Shown: positions 53,329 to 62,189, counted from the stretch's first letter. The stretch is DNA of 64,000 nucleotides from Prevotella fusca JCM 17724 (GCF_001262015.1 NZ_CP012075.1:186001-250000); one strand, 5' to 3'. The notes: a model not told the origin generated them from the letters alone. A program made the numbers and translations.

Positions 53329-54357
53329 ATGACGATGAATCTTAAATTAAGAATTAGCCTTTTCTTTCTCTTTTCCCCACTTGTAATCCTTGCGCAGGCT
53401 CCACAGCTTGTCCGGGTTAATCGACAGCATCATTTTCAGAGTATAGTTCCAAAGGGAAATTACAGTGGACTGACGTGGCTGGGAGGTGATTCTTATGCTG
53501 TTGTTTCCGACAAGACACCGGAAAGTGGCTTTTTCGTCTTTCATATGCAGATGGATTCTGTCAGTGGGGATATTACCGAGGTACGCTTTGAGGGTTTTCG
53601 TTCTTCAGGAGAGGCGAATCATGATGAGGAAGGAATCGCTTTTTTCCAAAAGGACAGTACATTGTTAATCTCCCGTGAGGCGGATAACAGAATTCTGGAA
53701 TATGGAATGAATGGTAAGCAGACGGGCAGGGGGCTGGCTGTACCATCCGTCTTCAGTACTGCGACGCCGCTATATGGTTTTGAAGCATTGACATATAATG
53801 CCCAGACACACCGTTTCTGGACAACTTCTGAAAGTACACTGAAGGCAGATGGCTTACAGGCTGATTCTAAGAATAAAGTGAAGAACCGTCTTCGTTTGCA
53901 GAGTTTTGATGAGGCTTTTATGCCCCAGGAACAGTATGCTTATCTGATGGATGCTGCAGATAGTCATCCTTCTGCATCTAATTATGTGATGGGAGTAGCG
54001 TCAATGGCAGCATTGGATGATGGCAGATTACTTGTGTTGGAGCGTGAATTTTTGGTGAAGCCGAGTAAGTTAGGTTCCTTTGTCATTAATAAAATCTTTT
54101 GCGTTAATCCTGCGCAGTCTGTACCAGTCAGCCTGGAAAAGGAACTTGATTCAGACAGTCCTTACATGGAGAAGAACTTGCTCGTGGAGTGGAAGACCTC
54201 ATTGACATTATTCCGTCAGGACCTTGCAAACTATGAGGGAATGTGTCTCGGTCCACGCCTTGTAGACGGAAGTCAGGTTATTGTCCTCTGTGCCGATAGC
54301 CAGAATCAGTATGGTGGTGTTCTTCGCGACTGGTTCCGCACGATTGTGATTCGTTGA
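53329..54357 (+). CDS. Exported esterase-like/phytase-like propeller protein
   Basis: A 342-residue protein with a signal peptide (FFLFSPLVILAQ, cleavage ~22). The body fits the 'esterase-like activity of phytase' beta-propeller family: YSGLTWLGGDSYAVVSDK, ANHDEEGIAFFQKDSTLLISREADNRILEY, YGFEALTYNAQTHRFWTTSE, and NYEGMCLGPRLVDGSQVIVLCADSQNQYGG. Probably a periplasmic phosphoesterase or a related hydrolase. No partner genes are adjacent. Confidence 0.8.
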   Translation: MTMNLKLRISLFFLFSPLVILAQAPQLVRVNRQHHFQSIVPKGNYSGLTWLGGDSYAVVSDKTPESGFFVFHMQMDSVSGDITEVRFEGFRSSGEANHDEEGIAFFQKDSTLLISREADNRILEYGMNGKQTGRGLAVPSVFSTATPLYGFEALTYNAQTHRFWTTSESTLKADGLQADSKNKVKNRLRLQSFDEAFMPQEQYAYLMDAADSHPSASNYVMGVASMAALDDGRLLVLEREFLVKPSKLGSFVINKIFCVNPAQSVPVSLEKELDSDSPYMEKNLLVEWKTSLTLFRQDLANYEGMCLGPRLVDGSQVIVLCADSQNQYGGVLRDWFRTIVIR

Positions 54358-54469
54358 ACGTTTGCGATAATTGAAGCTAAATATAAACCTATTGCAGTCT
54401 ATATAATGTGTTTCTATGGTATGTTATACAAAAATGAAATTATGGTCCAGAATCTATTGATGCTTACTT

Positions 54470-54557
54470 GCATTCCAATAAGGCGTCGATTGACGTCTAA
54501 TAGATGTTTAATTGAAAGCTAATTAGTGCTTAGTTGGAGTCCAATTAAGCACTTTTT
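54470..54557 (-). repeat. Free-standing 22-nt repeat array
   Basis: Four units in register read on the minus strand (54536-54557, 54514-54535, 54492-54513, 54470-54491), the first carrying the common head AAAAAGTGCTTAATTGG. It begins 113 bases past the phytase-like stop and directly abuts the inserted copy V element. Confidence 0.65.
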
Positions 54558-54559
54558 TT

Positions 54560-55049
54560 GCTTCTTTCGTTAAATGCGTGGATATTCATCATGATGCTTG
54601 TATAAAAGCTGTCATTATCTATCTTTGTAGTGACTCGAACAATATTTTGTACAAATATTTCAAAGTGTGAAATCAAATTGATGCTCTTCTGGCTTTGAAA
54701 AGATGCCCAATTGGCTTTGAGAAGACGCCCTTTTGAGGTCTTATTAACGCCCTTTTGAACCCTAACTAACGCCCTTTTGAAACACGGGTGTGCAAACATC
54801 TGATTCACTGTAGGTTACAACGTTGCTGAAATCCGTCATTTTTGCACTTCTTTTTGAGCCTGACGGCTGCATAATTGTCAAGATATTTCCGATGTGTTTC
54901 TTTTGTATCTCACAGGGTACAAGCGAACAGTTACAGATTTAGATAAAAGCCTTGTTGTCTCAATGATATGGATTTAGAAATGAAGAACACTTCACTTTGA
55001 GACCATATCCATTGTATGCGTAGGCGTTTACGCATTTTACGGAAGAACC
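54560..55049 (-). mobile_element. 600-bp family element, subfamily B, intact (copy V)
   Basis: A 490-bp element with ends CTTTCGTTAAATGCGTGGA and CGCATTTTACGGAAGAACC (inverted). It is flanked by a perfect 8-bp direct repeat, CTTTTTTT, at 54552-54559 and 55050-55057. It contains five 22-nt units in reverse (54669-54778). The interior matches copy IV, not copies I-III. There is no coding sequence. The 848-bp gap 54358-55205 is filled by this, the array before it and the GC repeat after it. Confidence 0.85.
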
Positions 55050-55167
55050 CTTTTTTTGTTGTTGATTATAGTCTTTTTAGCCAAAATGTAGCCAGATCAT
55101 GTGTTTCAGATAGTGTAAAAGCGTTTTTGGATGAACTGATCAGACTTTTAGCAGACATCCCGTCGGG

Positions 55168-55200
55168 CTCTCCCCCTCCTTTGGAGGGGCTAGGAGAAGG
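55168..55200. repeat. GC-rich palindromic repeat, intergenic copy
   Basis: CTCTCCCCCTCCTTTGGAGG followed by GGCTAGGAGAAGG, just past the stop of the YhcH-like gene. It is related to the copy inside the Nfn-type gene at 3533-3561. Confidence 0.65.
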
Positions 55201-55205
55201 TATCC

Positions 55206-55652
55206 TCATATCCTAATCTTTCCTACTAACTTCCTCTGTTTCCCCTCACCAATGATTGGTGCATGTGCATCTTCGGGAAAGAAGATGGTGAATTGACCTG
55301 GTTTGACTTTAAAGTATTCCTTAGCCTCTTGTGTATAGAAACCACAATCAGTGTCAGGGTTATAAGCTATGTCGGGTTCTCCCAGGTCGGATATTGAAGT
55401 CCAGCCCATTGTCTCTTCCTGCAGCAAAGGTACTTGTATGTCAATATACTTCCTATGAAACTCCAATCGCTGTTCTTCTTTAGATTTCAGTTCCCCCTCA
55501 TCTAAATTAATGAACAGGTCATCGCCGTCAAGCGTGATGCGCCCTGTTTCCTGTCCACTGAAATCATGATGAAGAATATAGTCCATCAATTCCTTCATTC
55601 TTGCATGCAGGATGTAATATCGTTGGCATGCGTTCAAATCTGCTATTATCAT
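55206..55652 (-). CDS. YhcH/YjgK/YiaL-family protein
   Basis: A 148-residue cupin-like protein: LDGDDLFINLDEGELKSKEEQRLEFHRKYIDIQVPLLQEETMGW ... GFYTQEAKEYFKVKPGQFTIFFPEDAHAP. In E. coli YhcH is linked to sialic acid use, and YiaL relatives are proposed sugar anomerases. The frame extends to 55754, but MIIADLNACQRY at ATG 55652 is the natural family start. No sialic acid genes are in the window. Confidence 0.85.
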   Translation of the reverse strand: MIIADLNACQRYYILHARMKELMDYILHHDFSGQETGRITLDGDDLFINLDEGELKSKEEQRLEFHRKYIDIQVPLLQEETMGWTSISDLGEPDIAYNPDTDCGFYTQEAKEYFKVKPGQFTIFFPEDAHAPIIGEGKQRKLVGKIRI

Positions 55653-55864
55653 CTTTCTGGATTTATTTAATTCGACACAAAAGCGATGCAAATGTGCACA
55701 AGGAATGGAATACTGTTGAGTGCTATTTGTTTTATGTAAGAGCACTGCAAACATACATAATTATTTCCTGATAGTAAAGAGATGTCCTGTAATAATGTGC
55801 GTTTAGCGAATGTATAGGAAAGAACTGCATGGTTCTTTAGATGCAGCAAATTTATATGCTGTGA

Positions 55865-55952
55865 TTTCTTTTCATGAAGAAAAATATTTTTTTTCATGAA
55901 GAAAAATATTTCTCTTCACGTAAATAAATATTTCTTTTCATGAAGATAATTC
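55865..55952. repeat. AT-rich tandem repeat with 22-bp period
   Basis: Four units of exactly 22 bp (55865-55886, 55887-55908, 55909-55930, 55931-55952) around the core TTTCATGAAGAAAAATA, in front of the YhcH-like gene. The sequence is unrelated to the other 22-nt family but has the same period. The rest of 55653-56185 holds only the octamers at 56121. Confidence 0.75.
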
Positions 55953-56120
55953 GTTTGTGACGGTTGTTACAGGGAATTAACAGGCATAAAAGTTGCGTCA
56001 GTCCTCTTTGAAACTTTCATTTTTTATACCTGTTGATTATCAATAGTATAGTCTGTTTGTCAGTTGCTTACGAGTTTAGAGTCAAGTAAACCCCATCAAT
56101 CAGTCAACTTCAAAGCAATC

Positions 56121-56181
56121 AGCTTGTTTACCTGTAAACTTGTTCACTTGTCAACTTTAAAACAGCCTACTTGTCAGCTTA
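56121..56181 (-). repeat. 3'-end octamer repeats
   Basis: Read along pyrI, the stop is followed by ACAAGTAG, and further on by ACAAGTGA, ACAAGTTT, ACAGGTAA, ACAAGCTG. Same family and orientation rule as at 20541, 22832 and 27611. Confidence 0.65.
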
Positions 56182-56185
56182 AAAG

Positions 56186-56641
56186 CTACACCAGTTCCAC
56201 TTTCTCCATTTCCTGTTCTTTGTCGCAGTAATGGCATTTGAGAATGCCATGTTCCTTGTCAACGACATGGAAGATGGTGCTCATGGGTTCGTTATTGGTG
56301 ATACACTTCGGGTTATTGCATTTTACAATGCTCCGAAGCTCATCCGGCGTCACCACCTTCTTCTTCTCTACCACTTCATAGTCATTAATGATGTTCAACA
56401 CCACGTTCGGTGCCACGACCGACAGACGGGAAATTTCATCATCAGTGAAGAACTTGTTGCTTACCTTGATGATTCCCTTTGTGCCTACCATCTTCGATGA
56501 GAAGTTATAGCCGATGGTGACAGGTGTGGAGAGCTTCTGGAGCTGTAAAAGGTTTACTACCTGAAAGGTCTTTTCAGCTGGAATATGGTCTATAACGGTG
56601 CCGCTCTCAATGGCAGCTACCAGGCGTTCTTTCTTTGACAT
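56186..56641 (-). CDS. pyrI: Aspartate carbamoyltransferase regulatory chain
   Basis: Regulatory subunit that binds nucleotides and joins PyrB trimers. The 151-residue protein has the allosteric domain ([25 protein letters not shown]) and a C-terminal zinc domain with four Cys ([12 protein letters not shown] ... [10 protein letters not shown]). Length is normal. It is separated from pyrB by two small lipoprotein genes, unlike the usual direct pyrB-pyrI order. Confidence 0.95.
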   Translation of the reverse strand: MSKKERLVAAIESGTVIDHIPAEKTFQVVNLLQLQKLSTPVTIGYNFSSKMVGTKGIIKVSNKFFTDDEISRLSVVAPNVVLNIINDYEVVEKKKVVTPDELRSIVKCNNPKCITNNEPMSTIFHVVDKEHGILKCHYCDKEQEMEKVELV

Positions 56642-56678
56642 GATTTTCTAAAGCCTCACTCTGTCTCCTCAATGTAAA

Positions 56679-57313
56679 GGAATGCCTGGCAGAGTGTTAG
56701 TGGGCAGTTTTACTTGTTCACTCATAGGCATTATGAGTATGTATTTTATTTTTCCTGAGTTATTCTTACTCTGTCAAAGGCATCATCTGCTCTTACCCCG
56801 ATGGATAGCTTGCGTACTTTGCCAGTGGTGTTTGGTGTAACAGTAATAGTGAGTTTGTTTCCTGTTAATTCTGCAGAATACCATCCCCCTTGAATACCGG
56901 AACTGATAATTTTCTTTCCATATTGTACAGATGAATTGTCTGTGGTCATACTTGTAAATCGCAGAGTTTGATAGCTGTTACATACTAACTTGTAGTTTCC
57001 CCCTTCAGTGGGAACCGTTATATTCCTTGGGTCACCAGTGTAGTCTGATGTCCACTTCATAGGTGTCCAGCGACTTTCATCCTCTCGATTGGTACAATTA
57101 GATATCGTTGTCAAAAGAACCAGTACCAAGGCTGCCAAGTAAATGTTCTTCAGTTTACACATAAAATTCATTTTATTGATTGATTAAATAAATTATTATT
57201 ATCGAAATATTTTTCGTTCTTTATCCCTCACCCTGTTCCCCTATGTAGAGAGGAATGCCTGGCAGAGTGTCAGTGGGCAGTTTTACTTGTTCACTCATAG
57301 GCATTATGAGTAT
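56679..57313. repeat. Duplicated spacer inside the pyrB-pyrI interval
   Basis: GGAATGCCTGGCAGAGTGT and the following ~50 bases (to CTCATAGGCATTATGAGTAT) occur at 56679-56745 and again at 57250-57313, each just past the stop of one of the two lipoprotein genes. The repeat unit therefore is lipoprotein gene plus spacer. Confidence 0.8.
56746..57162 (-). CDS. BACON-like lipoprotein, paralogue A
   Basis: A ~138-residue lipoprotein. The signal ends ISNC. The mature part (MKWTSDYTGDPRNITVPTEGGNYKLVC ... GKVRKLSIGVRADDAFDRVRITQE) has the length and strand pattern of a BACON/Ig-like domain, including the final 'ITQ' strand. ATG 57162 aligns with the start of paralogue B; ATG 57171 is possible. It lies between pyrI and paralogue B. 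Function unknown; BACON domains often bind carbohydrate or mucin. Confidence 0.65.
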   Translation of the reverse strand: MCKLKNIYLAALVLVLLTTISNCTNREDESRWTPMKWTSDYTGDPRNITVPTEGGNYKLVCNSYQTLRFTSMTTDNSSVQYGKKIISSGIQGGWYSAELTGNKLTITVTPNTTGKVRKLSIGVRADDAFDRVRITQEK

Positions 57314-57733
57314 TTATTTACCTTGTATTATCTCTATATAATCGAAGATGTCACCCGCTGTTACAACAATGGATAGCTTGCGTTCCTTGCCTGTTGCATT
57401 GGGTTGAAGAGTAATATTAAAAGTATTTTCTTTTACTGATACATCATACCAATCATATTTGATATGTCGGAAATCTTGGTCTTTGCTCCCGGAATAAATT
57501 GTTGTGTCAGCAGTTGTCACGTTGCTGATCCATGGTCCTCCGTAATTGATACACACTAACTTATATGTTCCTCCTTCAGCTGGAGCTGTAATCTTTCTTG
57601 GGTCACCAGGGCGGTCTGATGTCCACTTCATAGGAGCCCAGCGACCCTCCTCTTCTTGTATGCTGCAGCTGAATACAGCAGTCAGAAAAAATAGTAGCAG
57701 TGCGGCAAGCGAACTCTTTTTAAATCTACACAT
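57314..57733 (-). CDS. BACON-like lipoprotein, paralogue B
   Basis: A 139-residue paralogue with signal ending VFSC. It shares RWAPMKWTSDRPGDPRKITAP with paralogue A, then the same beta-rich pattern (EGGTYKLVCINY ... TGKERKLSIVVTAGDIFDYIEIIQ). It starts 22 bases after the pyrB stop in the same direction, so it is probably read from the pyrB promoter. Function unknown. Confidence 0.65.
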   Translation of the reverse strand: MCRFKKSSLAALLLFFLTAVFSCSIQEEEGRWAPMKWTSDRPGDPRKITAPAEGGTYKLVCINYGGPWISNVTTADTTIYSGSKDQDFRHIKYDWYDVSVKENTFNITLQPNATGKERKLSIVVTAGDIFDYIEIIQGK

Positions 57734-57755
57734 ATTGGTTAAATAGGTAAAGTTT

Positions 57756-58703
57756 CTATATCAGGAAGGTCTTATCGTTCTTCACTTCCTCTAATGATAT
57801 TCCGAGGCAGTGGCAGAAGATGGCTTCACGAGCAAAGAGACCATTACGGGCCTGCTCGATATAGTAAGCGTGTGGGCTGTCATCAACATCGTAAGCAATC
57901 TCGTTGACACGTGGCAGCGGATGAAGAATTTTCATGTTCGGGCGAGCCTGGGACAACATGTCACGACGGAGGATATAGACGTTCTTTACACGTTCATATT
58001 CCATCAGGTCAGAGAAGCGTTCCTTTTGTACGCGTGTCATATAAATTATGTCTGCATGGGCAATCACTTCCGGCGTGAAATCTTCATGCTCTTCAAAGCG
58101 GATGTTGTGCTCGCGGCAGTAAACCTTATATTCCTCAGGCATAGTTAGTTCCTTCGGAGCAATAAAGTGAAATGTCGGGTTGAAATGTCGCATTGCCATA
58201 AGGAGTGAGTGGACAGTTCTGCCGTATTTAAGGTCACCTACAAGATAGATGTTTAAGTTCTCTAATGTTCCCTGTGTCTGATAGATTGTGTAGAGATCAA
58301 GCAGGCACTGTGAAGGGTGCTGGTGCGCCCCGTCTCCGGCATTGATAATTGGTACTGGTGCCACTTCGGAAGCATATTGTGCTGCACCTTCTATATAATG
58401 TCGCATGACGATGGCATCCGCATAATTAGAGACCATAAGGATGGTATCTTTCAGTGTTTCTCCCTTACTGACGCTCGAAACCTTTGCATCGGTAAAGCCT
58501 ATAACACGTGCACCGAGTCGGTTGGCAGCAGTTTCAAAACTAAGGCGGGTTCGTGTCGAAGGCTCATAGAAGAGCGTTGCAATGACCTTTCCCTTGAGCA
58601 ACTCACGGTTCGGATGCTTCTCAAACTCTTGAGCCATCTCGATAAGGTAGAGCAGTTGTTCACGGTCTAACCCTTGAATATTCACAAAGTTATGCTTTTC
58701 CAT
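57756..58703 (-). CDS. pyrB: Aspartate carbamoyltransferase catalytic chain
   Basis: Makes carbamoyl aspartate, the committed step of pyrimidine synthesis. The 315-residue protein has the carbamoyl phosphate loop [15 protein letters not shown], then [42 protein letters not shown] and [10 protein letters not shown] candidate -7 box, TATCTTTA (minus strand, 58740-58747, one mismatch), lies upstream. First gene of a pyrB-lipoprotein-lipoprotein-pyrI run. Confidence 0.95.
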   Translation of the reverse strand: MEKHNFVNIQGLDREQLLYLIEMAQEFEKHPNRELLKGKVIATLFYEPSTRTRLSFETAANRLGARVIGFTDAKVSSVSKGETLKDTILMVSNYADAIVMRHYIEGAAQYASEVAPVPIINAGDGAHQHPSQCLLDLYTIYQTQGTLENLNIYLVGDLKYGRTVHSLLMAMRHFNPTFHFIAPKELTMPEEYKVYCREHNIRFEEHEDFTPEVIAHADIIYMTRVQKERFSDLMEYERVKNVYILRRDMLSQARPNMKILHPLPRVNEIAYDVDDSPHAYYIEQARNGLFAREAIFCHCLGISLEEVKNDKTFLI

Positions 58704-58819
58704 ATTCGTTTTGTGATAGTTTTTATTCTTTTCTGCTGGTAAAGATACATTTTTATTTTCTTTTCAACGAACCATGGAAAAGGAAATGTCCAGCTATATC
58801 AAAAAAACATCTATTTATT

Positions 58820-58849
58820 TTGCTTATCCATTGATTTACATTATCTTTG
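58820..58849 (+). promoter_or_regulatory. Promoter of the PBP1A gene
   Basis: TTG (58820-58822), a 19-base spacer, TATCTTTG (58842-58849), 19 bases before the ATG. Confidence 0.75.
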
Positions 58850-58868
58850 CATAATATTTTCACAATTT

Positions 58869-61172
58869 ATGAGAAGACATTTTATACATTTCCTTTGGGG
58901 ATTCCTTATTGCTGTATTAGGCTTCGTCTTCATATTCTTCATCTCGGTATGGAACGGATGGGTAGGATACATGCCTAATATGGAAGAACTGTCTAACCCT
59001 ATAGATAAGTTTGCTTCGCAGGTCTATTCTTCTGACCAGCAACTCATTGGTACTTGGAATTCAGACAATAACAACCGCGTGGCAATTGACTATAACGGAC
59101 TGTCGCCACATCTGGTTCATGCCCTTGTTGCTACTGAGGATGAGCGATTCTATGAACATTCAGGCATTGACTTCATCGCATTAGGACGTGCAGTAGTGAA
59201 GCGAGGTGTGATGGGGCAGGCAAGTGCCGGTGGTGGTTCTACGATTACGCAGCAGCTCGCTAAGCAGCTTTTCTCAGAGAAAGCACACAGCACAACGGAG
59301 CGTGTTCTGCAGAAGCCTATCGAGTGGATTATCGCAGTAAAGCTGGAACGTCATTTCACGAAGGAAGAGATATTGGCAATGTATTTCAATTATTTCGACT
59401 TCTTGCACAATGCCGTAGGTGTCAAGCGGGCTGCCAATGTCTATTTCGATAAGGAGCCACGCAATCTCACAGTTACAGAGGCTGCAATGTTGGTGGGGCT
59501 ATGTAAGAATCCTTCAATGTTCAATCCACTTCGTTATCCGGAGCGTTGCATGCAGCGACGTAACGTGGTATTACAGCAGATGGTAAAGTCTGGCTACGTG
59601 ACCAAAGGTGAATTTGAGGAACTGTCGCAACGCCCTTTGGGTCTCCATTTTACCAAATCAAAGCCGGTGAGTGGTGCAGGTGATTATTTCCAGGCATTCC
59701 TTCGTCAGTATATGATGGCAAAGAAGCCGGAACGTGAGAACTATCAGTCATGGCAGAACCGTCAGTTCGTACTCGACTCTATTGCCTGGGAACAGGATCC
59801 GCTTTATGGCTGGTGTAAGAAGAATAAGAAGCGTAGTGGCGAATCGTATGACGTAAACACGGATGGTCTGCGCATCTATACAACCATCGACACACGTATG
59901 CAGCAGTATGCTGAAGAAGCGGTGCGCAAGCATGTGGGAGGATACCTGCAGTCACAGTTCAATCTTGCCATGCGTTATAAGAAGAATGCACCGTTCTCAT
60001 CAAAGATCTCTCGGCGTACGATAAAGGAAATTCTGAACCGTTCATGTCGGCAGAGTCTGCGCTATCAGCGTCTGAAGGAACAGGGAGCAACGCCGGAAGA
60101 GATCAGGCGCAGTTTCAGTACTCCACATGAGATGACGCTCTTCACTTATCATGGTGATATTGATACTGTTATGACACCAATCGACTCTATACGTTATTAT
60201 AAGTCGTTCCTTCGTGCAGCGTTCATGAGTATGGACCCACATACGGGTGCTGTGAAGGCTTATGTGGGTGGTATCGACTATCAGCATTTCAAGTATGATG
60301 TCGTTATGGGTGGTCGTCGTCAGGTGGGCTCAACCATCAAGCCTTACCTTTATGCACTTGCGATGCAGAACGGTATGACCCCTTGTTCGCTTGCTCCGAA
60401 CGTACAGCGTTCTTACGGTGGATGGACTCCCCGCAACGGTTCACGTGCCCGCTACGGTCAGGAAGTGCCATTGCGTTGGGCTCTGCAACAGTCTAACAAC
60501 TGGATTTCAGCTTATCTGATTAATCTTCTCGGTCCGACTCAGTTCGTAAATATATTGCATGATTTTGGATTAAATAATCCTGATATCGAAAAGTATGCAA
60601 GTCCTGTTCTCTGCCTTGGACCATGTGAAGTCTCTGTCGGAGAGATGGCAAGTGCCTATACAACCTTTGCTAATGGCGGTATTCGTTGTGCTCCGCTCTT
60701 CGTTACGAAGATAGAGGATAGCCATGGTAATGTCATTGCTAAGTTCCAGCCATTGATGACTGAGGTTATCTCGGAGACAAGTTCTTATCAGATGATTGAT
60801 ATGATGCGTGCTGTAATCCAGGGCGGTACGGGTAGTCGTCTGCGTTATGCATATCATCTTACAGCCGATATGGGAGGTAAGACTGGTACGACGAATAACA
60901 ACTCGGATGGTTGGTTTATGGGTATTACGCCAAACCTTGTCAGTGGATGTTGGGTAGGTGGAGAGGATCGCGACATCCATTTTGACCACACCTCAATGGG
61001 TCAGGGTGCTACAACAGCCTTGCCAGTATGGGCTTACTACATGCAACGTGTCTATGCGGACAAGCGATTAGGCTATAGTCAAAGCACGAAGTTTGTCATT
61101 CCTGCCAAGTTCAATCCATGTCAGGTAGCTGACACTATTAATATTAATGGTATACAGGAGGAGTACTTCTAA
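58869..61172 (+). CDS. mrcA: Penicillin-binding protein 1A (transglycosylase/transpeptidase)
   Basis: Bifunctional class A PBP that polymerises and cross-links peptidoglycan at the inner membrane. The 767-residue protein has an N-terminal membrane anchor (~8-30), the GT51 motifs EDERFYEHSGID and GGGSTITQQLAKQLFSE, and a C-terminal transpeptidase domain with GSTIKP (SxxK), QSNNWI (SxN) and KTGTT (KTG). Length is typical. Own promoter and terminator. Confidence 0.93.
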   Translation: MRRHFIHFLWGFLIAVLGFVFIFFISVWNGWVGYMPNMEELSNPIDKFASQVYSSDQQLIGTWNSDNNNRVAIDYNGLSPHLVHALVATEDERFYEHSGIDFIALGRAVVKRGVMGQASAGGGSTITQQLAKQLFSEKAHSTTERVLQKPIEWIIAVKLERHFTKEEILAMYFNYFDFLHNAVGVKRAANVYFDKEPRNLTVTEAAMLVGLCKNPSMFNPLRYPERCMQRRNVVLQQMVKSGYVTKGEFEELSQRPLGLHFTKSKPVSGAGDYFQAFLRQYMMAKKPERENYQSWQNRQFVLDSIAWEQDPLYGWCKKNKKRSGESYDVNTDGLRIYTTIDTRMQQYAEEAVRKHVGGYLQSQFNLAMRYKKNAPFSSKISRRTIKEILNRSCRQSLRYQRLKEQGATPEEIRRSFSTPHEMTLFTYHGDIDTVMTPIDSIRYYKSFLRAAFMSMDPHTGAVKAYVGGIDYQHFKYDVVMGGRRQVGSTIKPYLYALAMQNGMTPCSLAPNVQRSYGGWTPRNGSRARYGQEVPLRWALQQSNNWISAYLINLLGPTQFVNILHDFGLNNPDIEKYASPVLCLGPCEVSVGEMASAYTTFANGGIRCAPLFVTKIEDSHGNVIAKFQPLMTEVISETSSYQMIDMMRAVIQGGTGSRLRYAYHLTADMGGKTGTTNNNSDGWFMGITPNLVSGCWVGGEDRDIHFDHTSMGQGATTALPVWAYYMQRVYADKRLGYSQSTKFVIPAKFNPCQVADTININGIQEEYF

Positions 61173-61224
61173 AGTCTGGTCAGTATAGAATCAACTAAGC
61201 CCATTTTGGGGGTATATTAGAATA

Positions 61225-61260
61225 AAACAGAGGCATACACATCGTGTGCCCCTGTTTTTT
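61225..61260 (+). terminator. Terminator of the PBP1A gene
   Basis: AACAGAGGCATACAC pairs with GTGTGCCCCTGTTTT (two mismatches) around ATC, with a run of seven T, about 55 bases past the stop. Confidence 0.8.
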
Positions 61261-61304
61261 TGTGTCATGTTCCCAAGTAGTAGGATTGTATTTGTATGAA
61301 ATTA

Positions 61305-61550
61305 GTACTGTCTGGTAAACATTTCCCGTATGAATTAGTCATTAATGAATCTTTTTCCCATTTTCAAACAATGTGTTGTTGGCAGACGCCAATGATGTTG
61401 ATTGCTATACACTTTCCAATATGATGCCAGCGTGGAAATGATTTGTCATCAGGAAAGAGTTGCACTACCAAAAACAAACAAAACTTTTTTGATTAGAAGT
61501 CTTACTTTTCTCGAGCCAACACAATACTATCTATTTTATCGTTGAATAAT
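61305..61550. mobile_element. Degenerate relative of the 334-bp MITE-like element
   Basis: The interior matches the element at 29189-29522 in places (GATGTGTTGTTG-like CAATGTGTTGTTGGCAG, then AGACGCCAATG, TCAGGAAAGAGTTGC). The left end TGTCTGGTAAACATT is a decayed form of its terminal repeat; the right end is not preserved. No coding sequence. Confidence 0.5.
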
Positions 61551-61614
61551 GGCAAAAATGTTCCTGAATGATGCAAAATACTGGTAATTTCATACCTGAG
61601 TATGGGAATTGTTT

Positions 61615-62189
61615 GGTTCATCCGTTAAATGTGTGGACACTTTTCGTATAGCTTTAACAAAAGAACAAAAGTTATGCATTAAACAAAAACATAGCCAAGA
61701 TTGTCTTGGCTACCTACTTTATTATCATCCTCCGATGCAGAAAACCTTTTCATGTTAATACTTTTAAAATCAGACAATGACTTGAAAAATCATGACATAA
61801 TTTCAGGTGAAACACGTACAAATAAAGGCAAAAACACGTATAAAAAACAAGTTTACAACCAACAGTAAATCAGTTAGTTATAAAGTCGTGCAAGAAAAGG
61901 TGCTTAATTGGACTTCAAAAGGGCGTCTATTGCAAGTCAATTGGGCGTCTTTTCAAAGCCAAGAGACCATGTGTTAGTTTTGAACTGCATGAAAATAATT
62001 TACAAACGTTGGGTAATATGGAGACAGGTTGTTTGTAGAAGATGGAAAGACATAGCATCTGTTTGCCTTTTCTGCATTTTATCTTGTAATCTATCTCCCC
62101 TTGTAAGACCGTCTGATTTTGGATAATAATACCATACAGGTGAATAAGCCTTTATTCTGTTTCCAATCTACACATTTAACGGAAGGACC
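61615..62189 (+). mobile_element. 600-bp inverted-repeat element, copy III
   Basis: 575 bp, opposite in orientation to copies I and II. Ends GGTTCATCCGTTAAATGTGT and the complement of GGTCCTTCCGTTAAATGTGT. Flanks AATTGTTT / AATTGTTC match at 7 of 8 positions. The hairpin GCCAAGATTGTCTTGGC is near 61692, and five 22-nt units lie at 61896-62005. No transposase. Confidence 0.85.

Noticed and set aside
6256..62005. 22-nt repeats as CRISPR arrays
   Set aside because: Units are adjacent without spacers, degenerate, and no cas genes are present.
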